Origin: Avena insularis | Taxonomy: Eukaryota > Streptophyta > Magnoliopsida > Poales > Poaceae | Assembly: GCA_023614405.1 (NCBI GenBank) | Contig: CM042687.1 | Span: forward strand, 239,904,292 to 239,968,291 | Length of the DNA: 64,000 nucleotides | Reading direction: 5' to 3' | In this document: piece after piece, positions 50,438 through 61,321 of the stretch | How positions within the stretch are numbered: the first letter of the stretch is position 1 | How the letters are laid out: each line of letters begins with the position of its first letter | Translations under genes and position numbers: made by a program | Notes under the pieces: model-generated | The model's database searches: none | The model's input: only the letters and a program-made list of their open reading frames with translations | Told to the model about the DNA's origin: nothing

Positions 50438-53400
50438 TGTAACATCCTCAAAATCATGTTTCAAACTTATGCATATCATCCATGCATCCATGAAGCATAT
50501 GAATTTCATTTCAAACAAATCAATTCAAAACAGAAGCATTTGTGCTTATTATTTTATGTAAGCTTGCTCTAAGCCTTAGTACTATCTTCCAATGAGAAGA
50601 ATACTTGTTTTGATTCAGTAAAGTTTGTTAATTCAAACTTAGGCACCACCAAAAGTTTGAACAAGTTTCAAAACAAAATGAATAATAAAACCAATATTAT
50701 GCCTATTGAATATATATCATAAAGGCTTGGTTTTATTTTTATTTTCACTTAATCAAAGTGTTTTGATTGGACAGTAGTATTTGACACACATTGGAATGCA
50801 AGGTTTGCAGTATAAAACCCTAGAGAAGTTTTGCATTCAAACTCGTTTGATTTGGATTAGAAAATCATTCCATAAAATCAAAACAGAAAAAGAAAAGGAG
50901 AAAAGAAATAGAAAAAGGCCAGCGCCAGCAATTGAGCCCAGCAACGGATCCAGCCCAGTTAGCCCACCCGGGTTCCCCCTTTTTCCTTCTCACTCGTGAA
51001 CGAACCCAACAGGTCGCTGACGCCAGGACCCCACCCCTCAGGTAACTTCGACGAGTGGACCTGCGACCACGTCGTCGCTTTGTCAATCACGCGGCGGCGC
51101 CGCTTTCATCGCCGTTACCTCGCCGCTGTTACTGCGCGCTTAATTGCCATTGATACGCCGCGCGATCCTTTCCCCTGCTCCGCCTACTTAACCCCCACCT
51201 ATCTGCGACCATTTCCCCTCACTCAGCGCTTCCACATCGCCACCAGGCATCCCACAATCGCACTTGCGCCGCCACAGACAGACGCGCTCCGGCGACGAAT
51301 CTCGGTAAGCACAGACCACCCCTTTGCCTCTCGTTCAAACCACTCCAACCAGCATGATCTTGCGCATCTGCTAATGCCCTCTGTTTGCTTTCTCATGACC
51401 CAGAGCGACGCCCTCGTTCTCACCCGCGAGCACCTGAGCCGCGCCGACTCGACGTGCGATTCAGGTAAAGCCGTCGCCTGCCTCCCTTTAGTACTGACTT
51501 GATTGCCGATCCTTGCGCATCTCCTGAACCATGTGGTTTGTGTTGGTCTCGACAGTTAACAGCGACGCCGCCTCCGAACTCGGAAGCTCCAGCAATCGCG
51601 TCTGCCAAGGCTCGCCAAGCTGCGCCGCCAAGCTGAGTCAAAGACGTTGTCGCTTGGCAAGCCTCCCGACAACCTTAGACCACTGGCGCCAGCGCCGCCA
51701 TGGTAGCTGCGCCGCCAGTAGCCACCGCCGCCAGCTTTGGTCGCTGATCCAGAGCCGCCGAATCGGATCCAAATACATGATTAGATCACTTAACGAATCG
51801 TTACGAGTAGATCTGAGCCGTGCGGTTTAAGTAGATCTAACGGCTCAGAAGCGTGACCCTACGCGAAGCGGTACGTGCCAATTAGAATAAGACGCGTGGC
51901 ATCTGTTAGAGTTTAAAAACAGAATTTGAATCTATTAGATATTTAAATTTGTTTTGGCTATAACTTTTGATCCCCACGTTAGAATTTGACAAATTTTATA
52001 CCGTTGGAATCAGGAGAGCAAGCTATTTCTAAATATGCAATGTGTTTAATGTTTTGCTTCTGTTAAAATGGTTTTATTTGCAGAAACTTGTGTAGGACTA
52101 ATTTGATTATAAGATTTATTTAGAAAATGTTTTAGGGTTTAAATAATTGTTGTTTTGGCAAGTTTTTGACTTGTTTATGAACCAGTACTGTTTACTTGCT
52201 TTGTTGAGTTTTAAAAATCATCACATATCATTTTGCATGCATGCATATATTTTTGATTGTATATGTTTTGTATGTGATTGTTGCTATATTTATTTGTGTA
52301 GATTTTGGTGCTAGTGATTGTGATTGTGAGGAGTGTAGCTACTCTCCAAACTACCAAGGCAAGTGGTACTTCATGAATATTTTTATCCCTATGTTTTCTA
52401 CTAAGCATTAGAAATATTTTGCTAGTCTTGCATGCTATATTTTACTAGGAAAGTTTCTAAGTTGTAGAATTGCTAGGAAAGTTTCTAAGTTAAGATGCTT
52501 ATCTATGCCATGCTTAGCTTAGCTAGTAGCAACCAAGGGTTGGTGAATTATACATGCTATGTTGAAAATATTTCTAAGTCTTTGGACTTGTGTTTTGCTT
52601 AATAAAACAACTAAGTTAATGAAACACCTGGGTGGAATGGAAGGAATGGTTTGTGTTGAGTGGTTACACAAGGCCAGGGGACTGGTGAACCTTGTGTATC
52701 TCACTTGTGGAAAGCCACCCAGGAACAAAGATATTTTAGAGGCCAAGTGTTGAGAAGCTTCTAGTGCAGCCACTTGGCAATATGGGCTCTGCCTGGATCA
52801 CATATGTTTCTAGAACTTAGCCATTTGGACAGTTGGTGGTAGTGGGATGATAGGTTGGAATGCGTCCATTTGGTTTAAGGGAAGGCTTCTGAAAGGTCCT
52901 GTCTTGGTGAAAATCAAGTCTGCTGGGGAAAGTACACAACCTCTGCAGATGGAAAATCTAAGTACTTAGCCATTTCCCTGGAAAAGGACAACTTGAGCAT
53001 CAAGACATGGAAGCTATCAAGAATCTCCTCATCCCAATTTCTAAGTAAAAACTTGTGGGTGAACAAGGGTGAAGGACCTCAATGTCTATTGGTGGTTCCT
53101 TGGGAAAAGTTTTGACAAAGAAAAACTTAGTGATTTCGACTAATAGGCAAAACCTATTTTGAGCAAAGCAAGCCATGCTACACTTAGCCAAATTGCATAT
53201 AGTATCTAGTCCACTTAAATTATACTAAGGTATCACTTGCCAATACTATTCCAATGTATTGACCCACTGTGGCTGTAACTTGTGATGTTGCAGGTTACTC
53301 TGATGAGGATTAGGTGTCATGAGTCTACACTCAACATGTTTTCCTGTGGCACATGAAGATGAAGACTTTTATTTATTTACTTATTCAAACTCTTGTACTA

Positions 53401-53566
53401 GGCCTGTGGCCTTGGAGTTGTAAAGACTATGTTTATCTCTGGAATGGCTATAATAATGACCTTTGTATCTGTGTACTTCATCTTAAACTGTGGATGCTAG
53501 CATTGATCCAGGGACTAGCATTGCAATCAAAGGGATCCTTTTCCTTTATAAAGGAGGGATCTTACA
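50438..53566 (+). mobile_element. LTR1 of the plus-strand chromovirus-type gypsy
   Basis: 3,129 bp from TGTAACATCC to CTTACA, directly followed by a primer-binding site, so its 3' end is firm. Layout: A+T-rich U3, G+C-rich zone 50,920-51,770, then A+T-rich R/U5. A second copy starts at 61,322. Preceded by GGGAAGGGGCGGAA, which is purine-rich and could be a polypurine tract, but the same bases are also the end of the Sirevirus-like module. No clear TATA box; TACTTAACC at 51,185 is a weak candidate. Confidence 0.85.
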
Positions 53567-53568
53567 GA

Positions 53569-53580
53569 TGGTATCAGAGC
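53569..53580 (+). other. Primer-binding site of the plus-strand gypsy
   Basis: TGGTATCAGAGC matches the initiator-Met tRNA site, two bases after the LTR end. Confidence 0.9.
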
Positions 53581-53706
53581 ACTGTGTTGCCTGTAGGATT
53601 ATGACCCTAGGATTGAAAACCAATAAGGAAAAATTTTCAGCAACTTCTACACTTGTCTATTCTTCTCGTAAACTTTTCTAATCTTCTTTCTCATCTCTAT
53701 TTGTAG

Positions 53707-54213
53707 ATGAACTCCATCAACGAAGCCGTAAGGAAAGGACCACTCATGACAATGACTTTGGAGTGTGAGACAGAATTCCCCAAGGCTCTCAAGGACCTCA
53801 TGGTTGCATTAGAGATACAAGGTGCAGCTGTGTACAAAGGTTTTCCTGTGATGGATGAAGGAGTTGAATACTGGTGGGTGCAACTTCACTTGTATAAAAA
53901 CAAGGAAGACAACCACCAGGATATAGGATTCTGCATGTTCACCAATTAAGTGGTGCACACTACATTCTTTGAATCAGCAAGGGATGCAGCTTGGAAGACC
54001 ATCAAAGAACTTGGTGATAGAGTCAAGTGCAGAATGACCAACCTCCAAAATGATCTAAAGGAAGAGAAGAAACATAGCCAAGAGTTCGAAGCTACCAACC
54101 AAACCTTAAGAGGAGACATTATAGACCTAGTGATGGAGTCATGTGAGCAAGATAGATTGATTGCTTCTAGAAACATTGTGTTAGCCAACAGATCCAGTGA
54201 GATAGGATTGTAA
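53707..54213 (+). pseudogene. Extra 5' ORF of the gypsy, first part, with a stop
   Basis: A frame starting ATG at 53,707 is interrupted by TAA at 53,947-53,949 and continues in the same frame to 54,213. The first part reads as a small globular domain (VYKGFPVMDEGVEYWWVQLHL), the second as a helical, charged segment (WKTIKELGDRVKCRM, EEKKHSQEFEATNQTL). It lies between PBS and gag, where gag itself is not expected. Comparable extra reading frames occur in the leader of some grass gypsy elements; I know no function for them. Confidence 0.55.
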
Positions 54214-54413
54214 ACGTACTTCGTTAGTTAGACCACCACTTATCACCTTATTTTCCAAATGTTGCTTTAAAAATAAGTTGAACCTTGGTTGTTGTAATGG
54301 ATCCATGTGCACCATGACTTGTGTGTTTTGATTTCCAAGGATATGTATGTGATGTTTTGCCTTGTGTTTTATCTTGAAATGTGTTGTTCTAACTTTTTCT
54401 ATCTTATAATTAG

Positions 54414-55222
54414 ATGCCTACTGTTACCATCAGCACTGTTGAGGAGTTCCAGGGAACTCGCTTTGGTCCTCGTATTGTTGAGCTTACTACTTTGCTCAAT
54501 CTCCCTCTTCCTACCATCATGGTGCTTCCCCTCACCAAGTTTGAGAGGAAAGACCTTTGGGGCTTCAAGGTCAACCAGCCCGGACGCCAGACAGAGCCTA
54601 CCACGGAGGCCATCATCTTCAAGCTCATGCATGATGACAAGGAGAGAGGCCTTGAGGTAGTCATGCAGGATCTGATAGGACGTATGCTAGGGAGACACTC
54701 CCGATAGGTTAGAGGTACTCACTTCCACGTCTTCAGTAGACGTGATGAGGATGGAGAGTCCATCGACTTCGAGGACAATTCGAGGGACACAGCGGAGCCG
54801 ATTTGTCTATACCTCCAGGACTTAGAGGCTCTCATTAGGCTCGTGGACACTGACCGGACCAACGTCATGCTCAACAATGATGAACTCCAGGTGCAGCTTC
54901 GCGAGAAGGACAAGCTCTTCGCGGAGCAAGATGAGATAGTCAAGGAGATGGAGGCAAAGTTCGAGAGCCAGGATAGAAAGTTCAAGAGTCAGGAGAAGCG
55001 AGTCTAGGATAGGAACAAAAGATCCGGGACATGACTGAAGAACTGCAGGCCAAGGACTTCGAGCTCGAGCATCAGCAGACGATGATTAAGAGGCTTCGTT
55101 CCCAGAAGAGGGCTCTCAAAGCCAAGATAGAGACCTTGACCACCAGCGTCGAGGAATACAAGACCGCAATGGAGAATGCAGGTCTTACCTTTGTCGAGGA
55201 GGAGGTTGATGCCGAGGAGTAG
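54414..55222 (+). pseudogene. Extra 5' ORF of the gypsy, second part, coiled-coil, broken
   Basis: Starts ATG at 54,414 (MPTVTISTVEEFQGTRFGP); a TAG at 54,705-54,707 interrupts it, the same frame continues to about 55,006 with a charged, heptad-like region (LREKDKLFAEQDEIVKEMEA), and after a frame change the 3' part (55,031-55,222) reads ELQAKDFELEHQQTMIKRLR and ends EEEVDAEE. The whole could have been one coiled-coil protein with the piece at 53,707. No enzymatic motif. Position is just upstream of gag. Confidence 0.55.
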
Positions 55223-55453
55223 ATTTGACTACTCATTTATCATTTATTATCGTACTTGTTGATTGGGAACTTGTTATTTGACTATCCAACATGTGGATGG
55301 CTTGCTATTTGTGTGTGTTTTACTTTGCGAACTTGTTATCTGGTTGTTGAACCTTTATCATTATGTTGCATGCTTTGTGATTGTTTATGTGATGTATTGT
55401 GCATGAAAGCATCTATGGGTATCTCATTCTTATCTCTATTGAACCAACCACAG

Positions 55454-56540
55454 ATGCCTCCCCATCAGGCAAACCCCAACCCCAACAACAACAACATCAC
55501 TCCAGAAATGCAACAAATGATGACCGCTCAAACTCAGCTGATTCAAATGATGACGACGCTCATCCAGAACCAAAACAACAACAACAATAACAACAACAAC
55601 AATAACAACAACCCACCGGGTTTTGATATGCTTACCAGGTTCTTGAGATTGAGGCCAGCAAAGTTCTCAGGAACAACTGATCCCATGGTGGCCAATGATT
55701 GGCTACGCTCTGTGAACAAGGACTTGGTAACTGTGGGCTGTACTGATGCAGAAAATGTCAGATTTGCAGCACATTTGCTAGAAGGACCAGCCGCCACTTG
55801 GTGGGATAACTTCCAGATCAGCACTCCCATAGAAGATGTGACATGGGCTATCTATGAGGATGGTTTTCGTATTGCTCATATCTCATCTGGAGTGATGAGT
55901 CTGAAGAAGAAAGAGTTTCATAACCTGAAGCAGCGCCACCGCAGCGTGGCTGAATATATTGAGGAGTTCAACAATCTGGCGCGATATGCACCGGATGAAG
56001 TTGACACAGATGCTAAGAGGAAAGAAAAATTCCTCGAAGGGTTAAATGATGAACTGAACCTGCAGTTGGCAGTGGCCTATGTTCCCACTTATGAGTCTCT
56101 CTGTGATAAGGCTGCTATTTTGGAGAACAAAATAAAGCAAGTTGAAAGCAGGAAGAGAAAGCACTCAGACAAGCACATCTCGGGATCGTCACACAAACGT
56201 TCCCATTATGATGACAGTGGAAGCTCAGGACCCCACAAGCATTGGAAATTCAACAAGCACCACAACCACAACCGTCATGACAACAAGCATCACCGTAGTC
56301 ATGACAATGACAAATACAAGAACCACACGGGTGGATACAAGAGCCACCACAGTGGTAATGGAAGTGGAAGTGGAAGTCAGCCTGTCAAGAAGGACATTAG
56401 TCAGATTGAATTCTTCAAGTGCAAGAAGATGGGGCATTATGCAAATGAATGCCCAAAAAAGAAAGTTGAAGGACCCAACAAGCCCAACCCTTTTCAGAAG
56501 GGACAGGTGAACCACATCAATGTGGAGAAATCTATGAGGA
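55454..56540 (+). pseudogene. Gypsy gag (capsid and zinc knuckle)
   Basis: I prefer the ATG at 55,454 (MPPHQANPN) because the in-frame sequence upstream is Leu/Cys-rich and unlike gag. An Asn-rich linker (from AAC/AAT repeats) leads into the retrotransposon capsid domain: RPAKFSGTTDPMVANDWL, LLEGPAATWWDNF, RSVAEYIEEFNNLARYAP, EKFLEGLNDEL. A basic His/Lys-rich stretch follows, then one zinc knuckle at 56,411-56,453. There the first Cys of CX2CX4HX4C is Phe (FFKCKKMGHYANEC). A one-base deletion near 56,527 shifts the frame before the protease; translation in the gag frame runs on to a stop at 56,662. Gag would form the virus-like particle that packages the element RNA. Confidence 0.85.
55574..55613 (+). 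repeat. (AAC)n tract coding for an Asn run
   Basis: Imperfect AAC/AAT triplet repeat; part of gag, encoding 13 or so asparagines ahead of the capsid domain. Confidence 0.85.
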
Positions 56541-56974
56541 GCCTGATGCTGTTGCTGGTAAGTTCAAACTCAATTCTGTTCCAGCATTTGTTCTCTTTGA
56601 TACTGGTGCATCTCATTCATTCATATCAAGAGCATTTGTTGAAAGAAATGAACTGCCGGTAGAAACTATTGGGTGTCCTATAAAAGTAAGTTCTCCTGGT
56701 GGAGAAATGATAGTGAATTCAGGATGTCATGATCTAGTCATAGAGTTTGGGAAGTATAAGTTTCCCGTTAACTTGATAATTCTAAACTCCCAAGGGTTGG
56801 ATGTCATTTTGGGAATGGACTAGATGACTAAGCACAAGGGAGTGATAGATTGTGCCAACCATACTGTCTCACTCACAACTCCAGAAAATAAAAGGATCAG
56901 ATTCAAGACCAACTTTGAAGCAAGAAGGAGTATGCTAAATTCTCTTAAGGGGGTTAGCATAGACGATTATAATT
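56541..56974 (+). pseudogene. Gypsy aspartic protease, broken
   Basis: Continues from gag one frame over. The catalytic motif is DTGASHSFIS (DTG at 56,599-56,607), followed by VIEFGKYKFPVNLIIL and LGMD, the usual flap and second conserved Leu-Gly-Met-Asp. A stop, TAG at 56,821-56,823, stands where a Trp codon is expected after LGMD. A further frame change lies near 56,960. The protease would cut Gag-Pol. Confidence 0.8.
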
Positions 56975-57714
56975 GTGAGTGAGTATCCGGATGTGTTTCG
57001 AAGAATTGCTGGAATGCCACCAGATAGAGATGTGGAGTTTCTTATAGATTTGCAACCAGGATCTGGACCAATAGCAAAGAGACCATATAAGATGTCAGTT
57101 GATGAACTGAAGGAACTCAAGAAACAACTTGGAGAACAACTACAGAAAGGATTTATTCAACCAAGTTCTTCATCTTGGGGATCCCCAGTTTTGTTCGTGG
57201 AGAAGAAAGATAGAAGTCAAAGGTTATGCGTAGATTACCGTTCACTTAATGAGGTGACTATTAAGAACAAATACCTTTTGCCTAGAATCAATGACTTGTT
57301 TGATCAGCTAGAGGGAGCTTGTGTGTTGTCAAAGATTGATCTCCGGTCAGGTTATTTTCAACTCAAGATAAGAGAACAAGACATACCTAAGACAGCCTTC
57401 ACCACAAGGTATGGATTGTATGAGTATACCGTGATGCCATTTGGTTTGACCAATGCTCCAGCATACTTCATGAATATGATGAACAAGGTGTTCATGGAAT
57501 TTCTTGACAAGTTTGTTGTCGTTTTCATCGATGACATTTTAGTCTACTCCAAGAGCAAAGAAGAGAATGAAGGACATTTACGTTTAATACTTGAGAAGTT
57601 AAGAGAGCATAAACTTTATGCTAAATTCAGCAAGTGTGAATTCTGGTTGAATGAAGTTGGTTTTCTTGGACATGTTATGACAAAGGATGGTGTAGCAGTT
57701 GATCCTGCAAAGGT
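56975..57714 (+). pseudogene. Gypsy reverse transcriptase
   Basis: Open for about 245 codons. Motifs in order: LDL-like [89 protein letters not shown], and the catalytic FIDD at 57,524-57,535 followed by ILVYSKS. All conserved aspartates are present. Frame is lost near 57,715, just before RNase H. It would copy element RNA into DNA. RT motifs are of the Ty3-gypsy, not copia, type. Confidence 0.9.
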
Positions 57715-57744
57715 TTCAGAATCGAATGGGAATCTCCCAAGTCA

Positions 57745-58186
57745 GTGAAAGAAGTTCGTAGTTTCCTTGGCTTAGCAGGTTACTACAGAAGGTTCATTGA
57801 AAATTTCTCCAAGGTAGCTAAGCCCATGACAAAATTGCTAAAGAAAGACAAGAAATTTGCTTGGTCTGAAGGTTGTGAACTTAGCTTTCAGGATTTGAAG
57901 AAGAGGCTGGTGACAGCACCAGTATTATGTTTGCCAGACTTGGAAAAAGACTTCCAAGTATATTGTGATGCATCTCATCATGGTTTGGGTGCAAGATTTA
58001 TGCAAGAAGGAAAAGTTGTATGTCTCAAGACAACTCAAAACTCATGAAGTGAACTATCCTACTCATGATTTAGAGTTAGCCTCTATTGTCCATGCACTCA
58101 AAACATGGAGGCACTATCTTTTGGGAAAGCGTTGTGAAGTGTTCACGGATCACAAAAGTTTGAAGTATATCTTCACCCAGAAGTAA
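57745..58186 (+). pseudogene. Gypsy RNase H, frameshifted
   Basis: Begins [15 protein letters not shown] (RT thumb/connection), then [14 protein letters not shown] with the first catalytic Asp. A small deletion near 58,015 changes frame; in the new frame [18 protein letters not shown] and [11 protein letters not shown] continue the domain. An in-frame TAA at 58,184-58,186 separates it from the next part. Confidence 0.8.
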
Positions 58187-58192
58187 ATTAAT

Positions 58193-59308
58193 ATGAGACA
58201 AAGAAGATGGCTAGAACTCATCCAGGACTATGACTTAAGTTTGCAATACCATCCCGGTAAAGCAAATGTTGTAGCGGATGCCTTAAGCCGTAAGGTTTTT
58301 GTGAATGGCCTTACCAAAGGAGAATTGCCTGCTGATTTGTGTGCCCAATTTAGAGATCTCAGATTGGAGATTGTGCCTGAAGGACATCTCATGTCTTTGG
58401 ATGTTCAACCCACTTTGTTGGACAAGATCAAAGAAGCCCAGAAGATTGATAAGGAAATTGATGAGATTAAAGAAAAGATTGGCAAAGGAAAAGCCAAAGG
58501 GTTCCATGAAGACGAACAGGGAACTTTATGGCATGGGAAACGTATCTGTGTTCCACAAGATCCAAATCTTCGGAAACTGATTTTGCAAGAAGCACACAAC
58601 TCACCGTATTCCATTTATCCAGGAAACACCAAAATGTACATGGACATGAAGGAAAGATTTTGGTGGAATAATCTCAAGAAGGACATCGCCGAACATATTG
58701 CTTTGTGTGATGTATGTAGTAGAGTGAAAGCGGAACATCAGAAACCAGCCGGTTTGCTTCAACCACTACCTATTCCTGATTGGAAGTGGGACAAGATTGG
58801 TATGGATTTCATTACCGGATTACCAAGGACCCGGTAAGGGTACGATTCTATTTGGGTAATAGTGGATCGCCTAACTAAAGTGGCTCATTTCATACCCGTG
58901 AAGACAACCTATACAAGTGCTAAGCTGGCCAAAATCTACATGAGTAGAATTGTATGTCTACATGGAGTGCCCAAGAGTATTGTGTCTCATAGGGGAACTC
59001 AATTCACTTCCCATTTTTGGAGACAGCTACATAAGTCATTGGGAACGAGGATGGAATTCAGTACTGCTTTTCATCCTCAAACTGATGGACAAACCGAAAG
59101 GACTAATCAGATTCTTGAAGACATGTTGAGGGCATGTGCCCTAGACTATGAAGCCAGTTGGGATGAAAGTCTGCCTTACGCAGAATTTTCTTATAACAAC
59201 AGCTATCAAGCCAGCATTGAGATGGCACCATTTGAGTTTCTCTACGGAAGAAAGTGTACCACCCCATTGTATGGGATGGTGTGGGAGAAAGAAGTTTATT
59301 CGGACCAG
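58193..59308 (+). pseudogene. Gypsy integrase, truncated, catalytic residues lost
   Basis: Starts with the RNase H/INT link (WLELIQDYDLSLQYHPGKAN, then ADALSRK). The zinc-binding HHCC module has its second His replaced by Tyr (58,616-58,618: SIYPG where HPG is usual). CDVC provides both Cys. TAA at 58,835-58,837 interrupts the frame. In the core, the first Asp (58,865-58,867) and Glu (59,096-59,098, DGQTERTNQ) are present, but the second catalytic Asp is His (58,988-58,990, VSHRGTQ). The minus-strand relative at 46,400 has VSDRGTQ. Coding sequence breaks off near 59,308, before the C-terminal part and any chromodomain, and joins the duplicated Sirevirus-like module. Confidence 0.85.
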
Positions 59309-61321
59309 AACTACTTCTCCCCTTTTGGCATCGAAACGCCAAAAAGCAAGAAGAGCGATGCTAACGCCCCAGAAGATCACTCCTCCTATTCCTCGTCGTA
59401 GTCATCCCCGTCCCCTTCCTCTTTGTCATACTCATCATCATCGTCATCAGCTGGAGGACTGGGTGCCCTCGGAGGTGGAGCAAACAGGCAACTCTCAAGC
59501 TCACCATAGTTGATCCCTGAAGTGTTCCACTGAGCATACGGTTCTGGAGTAGTGGGAGGAGGTGGAAGGCTAGTGGCACCAGAAACATGATGAAGTATGA
59601 GCTGCTGAGTGTGATCCCTCGCATGGTCCCTGCGGTACGCCTCATACTGGCCCTTGTGAGTGTCAAAACCCATGCAAAGAATGTGCCGCTGGAACCAAGT
59701 GAGATGTTTAACCTCGTATGCCATTGGGGACACGGCAGAACGGCGACCACTCGCCCGTGCATCACGCATAAAGGACTCAGGGGCAGTGGAGGGGTGAGAG
59801 GTCTTCTGAGCTTTGTTGTAAATTTTCTTTGACTTGTGCACACCATCCAAACCAGTGCCAAAATCCTCATGGGGCAGCATATGCTTGATGAGCATCATGA
59901 TAAACGGAGCATATGGAATGGAGAGCTTGTTGAGCATCGCATCAGTCATCTCATGATAAATGAAATCCATCACATCCAACTTGTATCCTGTATATGAGCC
60001 AGCATTGGTGGCACACTCATGAGCAAAGGCCAGAAGAGGAACCAGGTGACCGCGAATCTTGTCATTGTTTCCTCTAATGGGAGTAATGCTATCCCGAAAC
60101 ATGCCTACAAGGGTGGGATACAGTGGTGAAAGTCCAGCGAAGGTACCAACAACGCCATTGGGCGATAAACATGGAGCAAGCACAATATCCTTGGATGGCC
60201 TGAGCGGAGAGATAATGCGGTGTCCTGAAGGGGTGTCCTGCCCGTGAAAAGCATAGCCAGGAAACTGACCAAAGGTGCGGAAATCAGACTGGATCATTGA
60301 TATTCCCGTCATCCACTTCATAGTACGAAGCTCATCGCTGCAGATAACCAGAGTGGAGAAAAACTGCTTCACAATCTTGGAATCATAGTGGCACTGCAGA
60401 GTCATAAGAGGATGAAGCCCCATCTTGTTTGTCACATCCAAAGCTTCACGAAGGCGAGCCTTTGATTGAGCCTCAGTCATATTCAGAGGGTGCATGGGGC
60501 AAATCTTGAGAGGAACATAGAAATCATCATGGATATACCGAAAATGAGAGCACCAAAACATAGAATCCTCTGGCTCACCATCACTGCCAACATCTGCATA
60601 AAAATCTGTCTGACGCATGGAGGAGTAATCAGTGTTGTCCATGGCCTTGTAGTTAGGCCGAGCTTCCTTGCCTTTACCCTTGCCCTTGCGAAATGCAACC
60701 TGCTTGGCTTTCCATGCTGCCTCTGCCATCTGTTCAGCTTCTCTGGCTAACCTGCGAACCTCGGTTTCGTTAACAAATGTGCCCTCTGCAGTGGGCCTGA
60801 GATAACGGGCACGAGGATGATGCTTGTATGCCTTAGGAGGACGAGAACCACCTGTGAAAAGCATGGAGAGGTAGAATGGGGATAAGTGCACACACAAGTC
60901 CAGGAGACATGGTAGAATGAGTAAGAAAACAGTTCATGAGCCAGAAGAGTGCATGGAAGAAAATCGGAACCAAACCAGACCAGACACATAGTATCCAGGC
61001 CAGACTTTCCAGCCATGGGGGCGGATAATCCGCCCCTGTCAAAATATTTCTGGTTTGGCCCAGATTTACCATGGAAACACAGATCGGGCACAAGGGATGT
61101 ATTTCTACGGATTCTAACATGCATGGGAAAAACACCAAGTATCATCTACCACGAGATTTCCACCACAACAATGAATCTCAAGCAAAATAGATGGATGAGG
61201 GAGTTACCCTCACTCATTGGAGGAAGAGCTCGGAGGAGAAGGTACCCGGAGGCGTGAGGAAGAAGATCCGGGGAGGGTCCGGAGAATCTGGTGGTCGAAT
61301 CGACTCCGGGAAGGGGCGGAA
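59309..61321 (-). mobile_element. Sirevirus 3' module, second copy
   Basis: Nearly identical to 48,497-50,437, starting at the shared sequence AGAACTACTTCTCCCC and ending directly before LTR2. It has about 67 bp more than copy 1 (near 60,989-61,056), including the palindrome GGGGGCGGATAATCCGCCCC at 61,017. No LTR or polypurine tract of its own is present on the left: it joins the gypsy integrase directly. The ORF at 59,386-60,897 occupies most of it. Confidence 0.75.
59386..60897 (-). CDS. Sirevirus-like 3' ORF, 503 codons, intact copy
   Basis: Longest undamaged ORF of the window, in minus orientation inside the second Sirevirus-derived module. The N-terminal part is basic (RRLAREAEQ, KAKQVAFRKGKGKGKEARP). 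The middle is a conserved-looking globular region (YADVGSDGEPEDSMFWCSHF; TMKWMTGISMIQSDFRTFGQ; AFAHECATN; IPYAPFIMMLIKHMLPHEDF). WFQRHILCMG, then a Pro-rich linker and a C-terminal acidic tail (ADDDDDEYDKEEGDGDDYDEE in part) complete it. No RT, integrase or protease motif. I recall similar hypothetical proteins in grass repeats, sometimes annotated as putative plant transposon or retrotransposon proteins. Its place between pol and the 3' polypurine tract corresponds to the env-like ORF of Sireviruses, but I see no signal peptide or membrane segment. The first ~16 codons could be intron-derived: TTTTCACAG precedes the codons for GSRPPKAYK. Confidence 0.6.
   Translation of the reverse strand: MCVHLSPFYLSMLFTGGSRPPKAYKHHPRARYLRPTAEGTFVNETEVRRLAREAEQMAEAAWKAKQVAFRKGKGKGKEARPNYKAMDNTDYSSMRQTDFYADVGSDGEPEDSMFWCSHFRYIHDDFYVPLKICPMHPLNMTEAQSKARLREALDVTNKMGLHPLMTLQCHYDSKIVKQFFSTLVICSDELRTMKWMTGISMIQSDFRTFGQFPGYAFHGQDTPSGHRIISPLRPSKDIVLAPCLSPNGVVGTFAGLSPLYPTLVGMFRDSITPIRGNNDKIRGHLVPLLAFAHECATNAGSYTGYKLDVMDFIYHEMTDAMLNKLSIPYAPFIMMLIKHMLPHEDFGTGLDGVHKSKKIYNKAQKTSHPSTAPESFMRDARASGRRSAVSPMAYEVKHLTWFQRHILCMGFDTHKGQYEAYRRDHARDHTQQLILHHVSGATSLPPPPTTPEPYAQWNTSGINYGELESCLFAPPPRAPSPPADDDDDEYDKEEGDGDDYDEE

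Noticed and set aside
53569..59308. Endogenous pararetrovirus (caulimovirid) origin of the RT region
   Set aside because: LTRs, iMet PBS, integrase and domain order PR-RT-RH-INT identify a Ty3-gypsy element; there is no movement-protein-like ORF.
59386..60897. Reading the Sirevirus ORF as an envelope glycoprotein
   Set aside because: Position would fit, but no signal peptide, transmembrane helix or fusion-like segment is visible, so I keep it as unknown function.
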